Shown here in pieces: positions 8,158 to 15,821 of a DNA stretch of 34,232 bases. The notes beneath the pieces are model-generated. The model saw nothing but the letters and a program-made list of their open reading frames with translations, was not told the DNA's origin and did no database searches. Each line of letters begins with the position of its first letter. Within the stretch, counting starts at the first letter, position 1. The position numbers and the translations under genes are program-made. The stretch comes from Candidatus Wolframiiraptor allenii. Lineage in GTDB: Archaea > Thermoproteota > Nitrososphaeria_A > Caldarchaeales > Wolframiiraptoraceae. Location: positions 1-34,232 of the forward strand of contig JAKCEV010000006.1 in assembly GCA_023539495.1 (NCBI GenBank). The letters run 5' to 3'.

Positions 8158-8241
8158 AATACTTCATGATCATAATGGTTATTTCAGGGGCATTCTAGGG
8201 TATTATCTAAGATGCGTGGCCTACGTGAAATGCGAAGTTTT

Positions 8242-8613
8242 TCACTCCTGCTCTGTGAAGCGTTCCCTTAGATTTGATGCAAGCTCGAGGGCTTTTAAGA
8301 GGCCTATCAGGGTCTTTGCAAGCTCTTTTACCTCTTTTGGATCCGCCGCCCGCTTTAGCGCGATATTCACCTCCTCGATCTTCGTGGTTAGGGTCTTCAC
8401 GAGCTCATTCAACGTAATGCCCGTGAAGGCCTCCTCAATCTCCTCCTCGCTCGAGACCCTGATCACCCTCTTATTGCATTTCAGGCACCAGATCTGGCCC
8501 TTTATCTCGAAAAGGGGGCTGCTGCAGACCGGGCAAACATCTGCAAGCATTTTAGCCCCGCTCCTAAGGGCATCGGCCATTCTCCGCATATACTCGGCCT
8601 CATCCGACGACAT
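8242..8613 (-). CDS. Sjogren's/scleroderma autoantigen 1-like zinc-ribbon protein (UPF0148)
   Basis: This small protein of about 123 residues belongs to the archaeal UPF0148 family, related to eukaryotic autoantigen p27. An N-terminal helix (SSDEAEYMRRMADALRSG) leads to a zinc ribbon with CPVC and CLKC cysteine pairs (near residues 27-47), followed by a long helical C-terminal half. The molecular function is unknown. I chose ATG 8613 over the TTG three bases earlier, because a TATA-like CTTTATAGG lies about 27 bases upstream, which would give a leaderless message. It is transcribed towards the origin. Confidence 0.85.
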   Translation of the reverse strand: MSSDEAEYMRRMADALRSGAKMLADVCPVCSSPLFEIKGQIWCLKCNKRVIRVSSEEEIEEAFTGITLNELVKTLTTKIEEVNIALKRAADPKEVKELAKTLIGLLKALELASNLRERFTEQE

Positions 8614-8657
8614 CAAAGGATATTTCTTGGAGTCGGCCTATAAAGATGCTTCCAGTA

Positions 8658-10055
8658 TTACTCCCAAGTCCTTCGGAAGACCCGCATGAGATAGCGGATG
8701 GCCCCAGGGAGGGCTCTTTTAAGGATGAAGCCCTTGTCAATTATTATGTCCTTGAGAACACGCTTCGGGTTCAGGTAGAATGTTATATAGGCCCAGAGTA
8801 GCAGCCTCTTGATCCTCTCGGGGGTCAGGTAGAGGCTCCTCATAACAACATCGAGGGTTGTAAATTTCCTCCAGTCTCTCGTCAGGAGTAAGTTTTCCTT
8901 CAAAGCCATGTCCCAAAGCCTTGTGCCAGGGTATGGTGTGGCTATCGTGAACTGGGCGAGGTCAACTCCACAGCCATCGGCGAATCTTATCGTCGCCATT
9001 ATATCCTCCTCCCTCTCATGTGGAAATCCTATGATGAATGAGCCGAGCGCGTTTAGCCCGGAGTCCTTGGCAGCCTTCACAGCATCCACAGCCTGTTTCC
9101 TCGTTATCCCCTTCCCGATAAGTCTCAAGGTCTCCTCCGAGCCGGATTCTATGCCGAAGTAGATCGTGTGGGCGCCAGCTCTCCTCATGGCCTCGCCGAG
9201 GCCATGGCTGAATGTATTAACTCTGGAGGAGGCGCTCCATGATATGTCCAACCCCTCCCTCACGATCATCTTGGATATCTCCTCAGCCCTGCTCATGTTT
9301 AGCGTGAAGGTATCGTCGAGGAATTCGATCTCCCTGACGCCGTAGTCGTATCTTAGGATCATCAGTTCCTCTAGGACCCTATCGGGGCTATGAGCCCTCC
9401 ACCTCTTGCCGAACTGAAGCGATGAGGAGCAGAATATGCAGCCATAGGGACAGCCCCTCGACGTGATCACAGCAGCGTACTTGACCTTATCAACGACATA
9501 CTTCTCCATGGGAAGAAGATCGTAAGCAGGTATTGGAAGCGCGTCCAAGTTGCCTATAAGCCCCCTCGGTGGCCCCTCTTTTATCCTGTCCCCCACCCTA
9601 TATGTGATCCCCGCGATTCCCTCGAGACCCCTACCACGCTCAACTCTCTCAAGTATCTCCTTGAGGGTCTCCTCACCCTCGCCTCTAACCACCACATCGA
9701 TGTATGGGCATTCTTGGAGGACTTCATGGGCCATGAATGTCACATGTGGGCCGCCTAGAAGGACCAAGGCGCTTGGAACATGCTCCTTAACGATCTTGGC
9801 GACCGCGTATGCATCGTAGATCGCCGGCGTCGTGGCCGTCAGCCCAACAACATCCGGCTGGAAGCCCTTAATTATACTCGCCAAATCCTGAAGCATCAGG
9901 TTTTCCGTGAGACCGTCAATTATCTTGGCCTCCCATCCATACTCCCTAGCGACGGCAGCCAAGTAGGCGAGGCCAAGAGGCGGCCCAGATGCCCCTAAAA
10001 CCTCCCTGACAACAGACCTCGTGGGCGGGGAGATAAGTAGAAGCCTCACGCCCAC
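8658..10055 (-). CDS. B12-binding-domain radical SAM protein (BchE-like family)
   Basis: The 465-residue protein combines an N-terminal Rossmann-like B12-binding domain (about 1-135, with the GGPHVTF motif at 101-107) and a radical SAM barrel (about 195-400). The [4Fe-4S] cysteines are in GCPYGCIFC (C202, C206, C209). A helical C-terminal tail follows. The B12 domain lacks the DxHxxG motif, so cobalamin would bind without histidine ligation, if at all. Relatives include BchE-type cyclases and P- or C-methylases, and the substrate cannot be predicted here. The start is GTG at 10055, with AGG just upstream. The neighbours give no pathway hint. Confidence 0.85.
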   Translation of the reverse strand: MGVRLLLISPPTRSVVREVLGASGPPLGLAYLAAVAREYGWEAKIIDGLTENLMLQDLASIIKGFQPDVVGLTATTPAIYDAYAVAKIVKEHVPSALVLLGGPHVTFMAHEVLQECPYIDVVVRGEGEETLKEILERVERGRGLEGIAGITYRVGDRIKEGPPRGLIGNLDALPIPAYDLLPMEKYVVDKVKYAAVITSRGCPYGCIFCSSSLQFGKRWRAHSPDRVLEELMILRYDYGVREIEFLDDTFTLNMSRAEEISKMIVREGLDISWSASSRVNTFSHGLGEAMRRAGAHTIYFGIESGSEETLRLIGKGITRKQAVDAVKAAKDSGLNALGSFIIGFPHEREEDIMATIRFADGCGVDLAQFTIATPYPGTRLWDMALKENLLLTRDWRKFTTLDVVMRSLYLTPERIKRLLLWAYITFYLNPKRVLKDIIIDKGFILKRALPGAIRYLMRVFRRTWE

Positions 10056-10097
10056 CTAATTTTCATGGCAGCAGCACATAATTATTTCTTATTTTTC

Positions 10098-10781
10098 CTA
10101 CCTGCCAGTAGTTCTAATCCTTCTTCTGAGTGCTGGGTCACGGTCTATCAACTCGTCCAAGACCTGCTCGAATGATTTTTCCTGCGGTATTGTTATCTCA
10201 CGGTAGACACCGGTCCTGCCATGCTCCCTCCTCTTCTTGAGAACTCTCACCCTGTTTCTGAGGATCTTTGGATCTATGCCAAGTATCGAGGCAGCCTCCT
10301 CAATACTTCTTTCAACCGGCAGCTCGATATGGCCCTCGGGCGTCGGGATTATCAACATGAGCTCCTTATTCATGCCTGGGACCCTTAGCCCCCTCCTCAA
10401 CTCCTCGTATGAGAGCTGGCCGGCGAGCTTGTAGAAGCCTGCCTCATCCCCAGTCATCCTTAGGAGCGGCAGAGAGACCGAGGTATAATCATCTATCACG
10501 AGATATGCCTTGGGCACATGGCCCGGCGTGGCCTGGACTAGGATCCTATCCCTCACCCTCACACCAGCCTCGGAGAGGTAGAGCTCCACCATGGCCGTGC
10601 TCGTCGGAAATGGTATAAAGACGTCCACGTCACTCTCCTCATCAACATCCCCACGCGCAACACTCCCATAAACTATTGGATTAAGGCCATGATCCAGGAG
10701 AGGCTTCATGAGGACAAGAGCCCTCTCCCGAAGGCGCGCCAATAGCCTCCATCGCCCATCATCGTACCTCACCTCAATCAT
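10098..10781 (-). CDS. Predicted nucleotidyltransferase with C-terminal HTH
   Basis: This 227-residue protein has a Pol-beta-type nucleotidyltransferase core. The motif YGSVARGDVDEESDVDVF (residues 38-55) supplies the GS and DxD metal-binding elements, so the active site looks intact. A putative helix-turn-helix lies around 155-180 (IEEAASILGIDPKILRNRV). It resembles the archaeal COG1665 proteins, whose substrate is not known. The ATG at 10781 gives the motif its usual position. It stands between a radical SAM gene and mntP with no clear operon partner. Confidence 0.8.
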   Translation of the reverse strand: MIEVRYDDGRWRLLARLRERALVLMKPLLDHGLNPIVYGSVARGDVDEESDVDVFIPFPTSTAMVELYLSEAGVRVRDRILVQATPGHVPKAYLVIDDYTSVSLPLLRMTGDEAGFYKLAGQLSYEELRRGLRVPGMNKELMLIIPTPEGHIELPVERSIEEAASILGIDPKILRNRVRVLKKRREHGRTGVYREITIPQEKSFEQVLDELIDRDPALRRRIRTTGR

Positions 10782-10831
10782 TCAGGAATATGCTCGAGAA
10801 GCTTTCCTAAGATTCTTTTTCCAATTTCCGG

Positions 10832-11395
10832 CTAGGCTGCTCCGGCCAGGTGCTCGAGCAGGATCTTGAAGCCGAGGAGCACGAGTATTGCGCCGCCTAT
10901 TATTGAGGCCCTCTCCCCCGCTAGGCTCCTAACCTTTAGGCCCATAAAGTATCCTAGGATCGCCAGTGTGAGGGAGGCGAGGCCGGCTGCGAGGGACATG
11001 CTGACCACCTCAAGCCCCATGAAAGGCGTGCTGAAGCCGACCGCAAGCGCGTCTATGCTCGTTGCCACGGAGAGCGTTATGAGAAGCCGGAGTGTCATGG
11101 GCTCACATCGCATAGGCTCACCACTAAGCCCCTCCCGGATCATATTGCCTCCCACGGCGGCTAGGAGGACAAAGGCTATCCAGTGATCATAATAGACTGC
11201 TGCTTCGATGAGGTTCCCACCAGTCCATCCCAACAATATCATCCCAGCTTGGAAGGCACCGAATGATGCAGCGAGCAGGAGGGGGGTAAATGTCTTCACG
11301 CGCTCCCAGCATGCCCCCGCGGCAAAGGCTGCTGAGAAGCAATCGAGGGCCAAGCCGACCGCGATCGCCGCAACAACTTCAATCATTCGACGCAT
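10832..11395 (-). CDS. mntP: MntP-family manganese efflux pump
   Basis: The 187-residue integral membrane protein has six predicted transmembrane helices and two pseudo-symmetric halves, typical of MntP (formerly DUF204). The conserved acidic motifs are GLALDCFSAAFAAG (residues 14-27, D18) and SVATSIDALAVGFS (109-122, D115), equivalent to the aspartates needed for Mn2+ export in E. coli. The length matches the family. Start is ATG 11395; an in-frame ATG three codons later is an alternative. No manganese riboswitch-like fold is evident upstream. Confidence 0.88.
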   Translation of the reverse strand: MRRMIEVVAAIAVGLALDCFSAAFAAGACWERVKTFTPLLLAASFGAFQAGMILLGWTGGNLIEAAVYYDHWIAFVLLAAVGGNMIREGLSGEPMRCEPMTLRLLITLSVATSIDALAVGFSTPFMGLEVVSMSLAAGLASLTLAILGYFMGLKVRSLAGERASIIGGAILVLLGFKILLEHLAGAA

Positions 11396-11515
11396 CCCCA
11401 GAATAATTCAGACAAAAACCTTTTGACGTATAGCGCCAGACAGATGCAAATACAAAAGAGCCTTTCTTCATTATTCCTGAAAGCTTCTTAGATTCTATTG
11501 TTCTTTAAGAAGAGT
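11396..11515. other. Short intergenic region between mntP and rio1
   Basis: The AT-rich sequence holds the mntP promoter region. I find no small gene or RNA in it; one loose CTGA lacks a matching C box. Confidence 0.4.
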
Positions 11516-12340
11516 TTAGGGGTTAGCAGCCTGCTCAAAGGGCTTTCTCCCGGTGATCTCCTCGAAGAGCGTTTCGGGCTCCGGAACCTCGACACCCATC
11601 TTACCAAAGTATCTCACGATGTTCCTGAGATCCCTTAGGAGAAGTTCATCGGCGACAGGCTGTTCGATCCTAACAGCTTGGGAGAGATCTATTAACACTA
11701 TATCATTCTCCGGGGTTATGAAGATGTTATACTCGCTAAGGTCGCCATGCACGAGCTTCGCGCCCTGATAAAGTCTCCTAATCGCCTCAATGGCCTTGGA
11801 ATATATATCGGGGTAGACCTCGGGATCCAGCTCCACCTCCACCAGCAATGGATACCTCTTGCCATCCACGCCCATGAACTGCATCCCAAGGACATTATTC
11901 CTCACAAAGTAAGGCTTCGGGACCGGGACACCCACCTCATACGCGTCCTTCAGGTTCCTATATTCCCTCCTCGCCCACAAGTAGATAAAGTCCCTGAAAT
12001 CCTTGGGGACGCGCTGGAACCTCGGATCATGGAGCACATACATGGAGCGGGCCTTCCTGAACTCTGCGCTCGTGATCAGGTAGATTTTGACCGCGAGAGC
12101 CTCGCCGCCTCCACCCTCAGCATAATAGATCCTTGACTCCTTCCCGGCGCTCACGACGCCATAAAACTCCCTGATAAGCCTCCGATTCATCAGCTCGTAG
12201 ATGGTCATAAGGGTCTGCTGGTCGAAGACCTCCTCCAAAACCTCATTTAACTCGGATCTCTTCCTGAGGTAGCGCTGCTCCCGCTCATACCGATACTCCC
12301 TCATCCTAAGCTTCTTCTCCAGCTTATCTTCTCTGGGCAA
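11516..12340 (-). CDS. rio1: RIO1-type serine/threonine protein kinase
   Basis: The 274-residue Rio1 is an atypical protein kinase/ATPase that acts in late maturation of the small ribosomal subunit. An N-terminal basic helix and wHTH-like region leads to the nucleotide loop GVVSAGKESRIYY (61-73), the catalytic lysine in LAVKIY (K85), the catalytic loop KLVHGDLSEYNI (195-206, D200 and N205) and the metal-binding IDLSQA (217-222). All key residues are present. The start is TTG 12340, preceded by GGGAG. It lies 47 bases downstream of aIF1A on the same strand, a pairing conserved across archaea that links initiation and ribosome assembly. Confidence 0.95.
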   Translation of the reverse strand: MPREDKLEKKLRMREYRYEREQRYLRKRSELNEVLEEVFDQQTLMTIYELMNRRLIREFYGVVSAGKESRIYYAEGGGGEALAVKIYLITSAEFRKARSMYVLHDPRFQRVPKDFRDFIYLWARREYRNLKDAYEVGVPVPKPYFVRNNVLGMQFMGVDGKRYPLLVEVELDPEVYPDIYSKAIEAIRRLYQGAKLVHGDLSEYNIFITPENDIVLIDLSQAVRIEQPVADELLLRDLRNIVRYFGKMGVEVPEPETLFEEITGRKPFEQAANP

Positions 12341-12387
12341 ACTCTCCCAGAGAGCACGCCCAGCTTAAATAAAAAGCTTTGAAAACG

Positions 12388-12726
12388 CTAAGCGCTGAGC
12401 TTCTCTTTGAGGAAGTCTGGTAGGGCGCCCTGCTCAGCGAGCTTGAGGGCCTGACCCTTCGTAAACCTCCACCAGACATCTCCACGGCTATCACTCTGGA
12501 AATCCCAGGGGCTCACGAGAACTAAGTCGCCCTCCCTTATCCAGATCCGGCGCCTAAGCTGCCCCCTAATCCTGCAAAGCCTCCGCTTACCATCACTACA
12601 CTCAACAAGAACCCTATCATTACCAACAAGTTTAACTACTACCCCATAGACATCCGTCGGGCCAGGCTCAGGCATCTCCTCAAGCTCATCAGGCTCCGAC
12701 ACAATCTTCCTCTTACCCATGTCCAA
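12388..12726 (-). CDS. eif1a: Translation initiation factor aIF1A
   Basis: This protein of about 110 residues is the archaeal homologue of eIF1A/IF1. It has an OB-fold (about 25-95) that binds the ribosomal A site during initiation. Characteristic segments are GVVVKLVGNDRVLVECSDG, CRIRGQLRRRIWIREGD and VLVSPWDFQ, and the N-terminal tail is acidic. The encoded start is TTG 12726 or ATG 12720; the ATG, after GGTAGGATGG, may be the real start. Rio1 follows at once. A C/D box sRNA candidate lies 37 bases upstream on the same strand and could be part of the same transcript. Confidence 0.93.
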   Translation of the reverse strand: MDMGKRKIVSEPDELEEMPEPGPTDVYGVVVKLVGNDRVLVECSDGKRRLCRIRGQLRRRIWIREGDLVLVSPWDFQSDSRGDVWWRFTKGQALKLAEQGALPDFLKEKLSA

Positions 12727-12763
12727 GCCATCCTACCACAGCCCACCTAAAAAGCTTACAAAG

Positions 12764-12821
12764 GGGCTCAGTTACCCCAGGTATCCTCACAGATCAGAAT
12801 CCCTATGGATCCTCATCGCCC
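12764..12821 (-). ncRNA. Candidate C/D box sRNA (2'-O-methylation guide)
   Basis: Reading the minus strand, this 58-base interval begins GGGCGATGAGG and ends CTGAGCCC. It contains a variant C box GCGATGA (12819-12813), D' box CTGA (12797-12794), a degenerate C' box TGTGAGG (12791-12785) and D box CTGA (12771-12768), with GGGC and GCCC at the ends able to pair. Spacings and total length fit archaeal C/D sRNAs. Guide regions are ATCCATAGGGATT (before D') and ATACCTGGGGTAA (before D). A TATA-like CTCTTAAGAG lies about 27 bases upstream. The targets are not identified, and the weak C' box lowers confidence. Confidence 0.55.
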
Positions 12822-12858
12822 ATCCTGAGAGCTTAGCAAAGCCTCTTAAGAGCTTTAA

Positions 12859-13236
12859 TTAAGTCTCCGTGACATCACGTGATCTCAGGGAGTTTTTGCC
12901 GAGCTCCGTTAGCCTATACCTGTATGGCTTTCCCTCCCTGACTAAGAGCCCACCCTCAACAAGCCTCTTAAGAGTTCTCGCGACATGCTCCCTACTTAGC
13001 CCGAGGGCTCTGCTAAGATCCCTAGCGCTCTGGGGGCCCCTAGACTCGATAAGCTCCATGATCTTTATCTCGGTCTCTGTGAGGTCACCTGGCCTCTGCT
13101 CGGGCCAGCCCGCCTCACTGACGACCATGAACTGCTCCATTCTTTTTCGAGCCTTCATTAATAGATAAGTAAAGACGACTGTCTGGACTAGGAAGAGGGT
13201 CGAGAAGATTATTGCAAGTATCTCGAACTGGCTCAT
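12859..13236 (-). CDS. Membrane-anchored winged-helix transcriptional regulator
   Basis: The 125-residue protein has one N-terminal transmembrane helix (about 5-27) and a MarR/ArsR-like winged helix (about 52-118), including LSRALGLSREHVARTLKRL as the recognition region and a wing in KPYRYRLTELG. Membrane-tethered wHTH proteins are known among archaea (for example the ArnR type). Here the target is unknown. ATG 13236 follows a strong AGGAGGG site. It is the last gene of a tight minus-strand run with 13251-13649 (14 bases upstream) and 13693-14163, so the three are probably cotranscribed. Confidence 0.8.
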   Translation of the reverse strand: MSQFEILAIIFSTLFLVQTVVFTYLLMKARKRMEQFMVVSEAGWPEQRPGDLTETEIKIMELIESRGPQSARDLSRALGLSREHVARTLKRLVEGGLLVREGKPYRYRLTELGKNSLRSRDVTET

Positions 13237-13250
13237 TGGACTCGGCCCTC

Positions 13251-13649
13251 CTATCGTGTGATATCACGTGGCGTCACGCTGCTTATCAGGTTAGCTGCCT
13301 CCTCGACCATGCCCTTCTTGAGGAGATCTGCTGCCTCGATTATCGCCGAGACCGCCTCATCGCCCAGAACGCCGAGATACCTAAGGAGGAAGAGCGTGTA
13401 TATGCTCCGCTTAATATTGTCTATAGCCTGCCTCATGGTTCGGGCATATGCTCCCTTGCTAACCCCCCTTACCCTAGCCTTCTCCCGGATGGTCATCTTT
13501 CTCCCGAGATTTGCGGATCCCAGCTCTATCAGTAGAACCTCGAGCTGCGGCTCGGTCAGGTATGAGAGCTTTAGGAGGGACTTCAAGACATGTTTCTCGG
13601 GGATCTGGACGCCGCTCTTCTCGAGAAAAGCGAGGACGGAACTTCTCAT
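13251..13649 (-). CDS. Uncharacterised archaeal HTH-like protein
   Basis: I do not recognise this 132-residue helical protein by name. Its centre (about 50-75: MTIREKARVRGVSKGAYART) reads as a sigma-region-4-like helix-turn-helix, and the rest is helix-rich with conserved-looking hydrophobic spacing (NIKRSIYTLFLLRYLGVLG). The C-terminal third has the pattern of a small repeat or dimerisation helix. ATG 13649 has GGGAGGATTGC just upstream. It sits between two wHTH genes in a probable operon, which suggests a role in transcription or DNA binding; this is inference from context. Confidence 0.7.
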   Translation of the reverse strand: MRSSVLAFLEKSGVQIPEKHVLKSLLKLSYLTEPQLEVLLIELGSANLGRKMTIREKARVRGVSKGAYARTMRQAIDNIKRSIYTLFLLRYLGVLGDEAVSAIIEAADLLKKGMVEEAANLISSVTPRDITR

Positions 13650-13692
13650 GCAATCCTCCCGTGCGTTATACAGATTCGTAGACTATTGAGGA

Positions 13693-14163
13693 TTATTTTT
13701 CTTGGGCCTCTGGGCCGAGATCATACCATGATAATCTCGTCGGAATATTCTCCTCGCCTATTGGGACGCGGGGCTGGGAGAGCCTATATCTTATCTGGTT
13801 CCCGAGCTTGTGCTTCTCGAGATAGCCCCTCTCAGCGAGCCTGGCCAGGTATGTTGACGCGGTGCTGAGCGTTATCGGCTCCCTGTACTCCGTCATATAA
13901 GCCTCCACAACATCCCTTGAGGTGAAGTATCCGAAGGGGAAGTATTTCGCGAGGATTCTAGCGAGCTTGCCGAGCTTGCTATTCTCATAATACTGCTCCT
14001 CGTTCTGCTCCTTACCCGTGAGTCCTCCATAAAGCTCTAGGAGATCGGCCATCTGCATTAACTTCTCCCTACTTAGCCTGCCCTCGAAGATCAGGACCAG
14101 CTTGTCTCCATTATCATCAACCATCTCAAGCCTGATCTTCTTCCTCCCGCCCTGCCCCGCCAT
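13693..14163 (-). CDS. Uncharacterised wHTH-domain protein
   Basis: The 156-residue protein has an N-terminal segment that reads as beta strands (KKIRLEMVDDNGDKLVLIFEG, residues about 7-28), a helix, and a C-terminal winged helix (about 70-130) with a recognition helix near TLSTASTYLARLAERGYLEK and a wing GNQIRYRLSQ. This form occurs among archaeal proteins, but I cannot name the family. The start is ATG 14163. It heads the run of three small DNA-binding-like proteins, downstream of the UPF0147 gene by 93 bases. The function is unknown; a regulator or chromatin-associated protein is plausible. Confidence 0.7.
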   Translation of the reverse strand: MAGQGGRKKIRLEMVDDNGDKLVLIFEGRLSREKLMQMADLLELYGGLTGKEQNEEQYYENSKLGKLARILAKYFPFGYFTSRDVVEAYMTEYREPITLSTASTYLARLAERGYLEKHKLGNQIRYRLSQPRVPIGEENIPTRLSWYDLGPEAQEK

Positions 14164-14256
14164 TCCATGCTAGCTTCCACGCCCCGGATATATCTCCTTT
14201 GAGAGCTGTGGATGGACATCTTACTCCTAGGATAATACCGTGGAAATCGGCATGGA

Positions 14257-14541
14257 TTACTCGGGCGCTGATCTTATCTGCTCTAGGATGGATATGGCCA
14301 TCCATAGCTGAGTTCGCGTGAAGACTGGTAAGTTCGGGTCGTTCATGATACCCTCTATCATCTCGATGGCGTTCGCGGCCCTAACCGCCGGCTTATACCG
14401 TTCATCAAACAGCGCGTCGGCAGCCTCTTTCGCCACCCTCCGAATATTCCTTGGAGTCGAGACGTCATTGGCTATGGATTCCAAGATCTGGACTACATTC
14501 TTCCTCTTTTCCTCCCAGCTCTGGGAAGCACCGCTAGCCAT
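14257..14541 (-). CDS. UPF0147 family protein
   Basis: This all-helical protein of about 94 residues belongs to the archaeal UPF0147 family. The family-type stretch is ESIANDVSTPRNIRRVAKEA, followed later by NDPNLPVFTRTQLW. No function is established. I prefer ATG 14541 over the in-frame GTG 14550, because a GGGGTGGGG tract sits right before the ATG. It is first in the minus-strand run of small proteins, but the 93-base gap may hold a separate promoter. Confidence 0.85.
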   Translation of the reverse strand: MASGASQSWEEKRKNVVQILESIANDVSTPRNIRRVAKEAADALFDERYKPAVRAANAIEMIEGIMNDPNLPVFTRTQLWMAISILEQIRSAPE

Positions 14542-14651
14542 ACTCCCCACCCCGAGAATAATATCCGAAGATTTCGTAAGCCGCTAATTCCGCGGCGCCC
14601 CTTTCTCAAAAAGTTTTCCCTAATGGATGGAATGAGTCCGCTAACCTAATA

Positions 14652-15821
14652 TTGTTAGGGCCTCCTGCTTTCTCGGACTTGCTGGAGCTATTGAGCCATC
14701 CCCTAATAATCCTCGCTATCGCTTGGATAGTAATGTATCTTGTATTGAGGTTCTTAGTGGGGTGGAGCCCTAGAGGAGTTAAGCTCTATCCACTGGGCTT
14801 TATCGTGAGATCTGAGAGGGCTCTTGTAATCCTGGATAGGTTCTCCTCTAGGGCCCCAAGGCTTCTCAAGATAATGTCTGATGTCGGCATAGTCTTGGGC
14901 TTCGTAATGATGGGTGCCGCGATCTACCTGCTTTCTAGGAATCTCGCGACATACCTCTTCGCGCCATCGCAGGTTGGCCCCCAGAATATCGTCGTGCCTC
15001 TAGTCATAGGCGTGACTATAAGGCTGGAGCATTTGCCATACCTGCTCCTCGCGCTGGGGATTATACTTGTTACGCATGAGGGGATGCATGGGCTGATAGC
15101 GAGGGCTGAGGGGCTGAGGCTCAAGTCAACAGGCCTCTTCCTCTTCTACGTATTCCCCGGAGGATTTGTCGAGCCGGATGATGAGGAGTTCAAGAACGCC
15201 CCTGTTAGGGTTAGGGCGAGGGTTGCGGCTGGTGGGAGCCTCGCGAACCTCATAGTAGGGCTCATCGCCCTCCTCCTTATCTTCGGGGCCTTCATCCCCG
15301 TGGAGGCCGGGGTAATCGTCGCTGGCGTCGAGGAAGGGGCCAAGCTATCCGTAAATGATGTGATTTACAGCGTGAATGGCGTCCTGGTTAATAGCACGAG
15401 TCTCTACTGGAACATAACGGCGTCGGAGGCAATAGTGGTTGAGAGCAGTAGGGGGAGGCTTGTTTACGAGCTACGCGAGCCGATAAACATGCCAATAGCC
15501 CATGTGCTTAGGAGCCTAGGGATCACGCATGTGGCATTCTATTATCCGATGAGGATCAGCCTTGGAGACCCGATACTTGAGCACAGCCTCTATAGGCTCC
15601 TACTCTGGATCCAACTGCTCGGGATAAATGTCGCGATCTTTAACATGCTCCCGATCAGCTTCCTCGACGGCGGCCTCCTCGTAACAAGCCTCTTGGAGAG
15701 GCTGACAAAGAGCGAGAAGGCTATCAGGGGGGTGAGCACGGCCCTTACAATATTCTCCCTCGGCCTCATAGCGCTCAACATAGGATTTACGTTCAAGACT
15801 TTCGGCCTAGTCCAGATCTAG
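14652..15821 (+). CDS. Site-2 protease family (M50) membrane metalloprotease with PDZ domain
   Basis: The 389-residue polytopic protease cleaves membrane-embedded substrates. The zinc motif HEGMH (142-146, an HExxH) lies in LVTHEGMHGLIA. The third ligand is in NMLPISFLDGG (331-341, D339), the usual NxxPxxxLDG. A PDZ-like domain (about 215-285, GVEEGAKLSVNDVIYSVNG) sits between the catalytic helices, and extra N-terminal helices precede them. The length is typical of archaeal S2P. The start is TTG at 14652. The substrate is unknown; a regulated target such as an anchored transcription factor is conceivable, and one is encoded at 12859-13236. The stop shares the palindrome CTAG with the convergent TtuA gene. 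Confidence 0.88.
   Translation: MLGPPAFSDLLELLSHPLIILAIAWIVMYLVLRFLVGWSPRGVKLYPLGFIVRSERALVILDRFSSRAPRLLKIMSDVGIVLGFVMMGAAIYLLSRNLATYLFAPSQVGPQNIVVPLVIGVTIRLEHLPYLLLALGIILVTHEGMHGLIARAEGLRLKSTGLFLFYVFPGGFVEPDDEEFKNAPVRVRARVAAGGSLANLIVGLIALLLIFGAFIPVEAGVIVAGVEEGAKLSVNDVIYSVNGVLVNSTSLYWNITASEAIVVESSRGRLVYELREPINMPIAHVLRSLGITHVAFYYPMRISLGDPILEHSLYRLLLWIQLLGINVAIFNMLPISFLDGGLLVTSLLERLTKSEKAIRGVSTALTIFSLGLIALNIGFTFKTFGLVQI

Larger units (their letters stand above)
7628..8241. other. Probable chromosomal replication origin (oriC) with ORB elements
   Basis: This 614-base non-coding region lies directly upstream of cdc6. It holds ORB-type Orc1/Cdc6 sites: 7748-7770 (TTCCAGTGGAAA then a GGGGG run), 7893-7915 (CTCCACTGGAAA then GGGG) and a core TTTCCGCTGGAAAG at 7922-7935, with a weaker GGGTGGAAAG at 7839-7848. 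The dyad plus G-string layout matches the known archaeal ORB consensus, and all point the same way. The right half (8030-8170) is AT-rich, a candidate unwinding element, and carries a direct repeat and the 12-base palindrome TGGAAGCTTCCA at 8114-8125. Origin function is inferred from these motifs and the cdc6 neighbour. Confidence 0.85.

Noticed and set aside
8153-8689. 178-residue plus-strand open frame
   Set aside because: Mostly antisense to the UPF0148 gene and starting in the origin; serine/phenylalanine-rich shadow composition.
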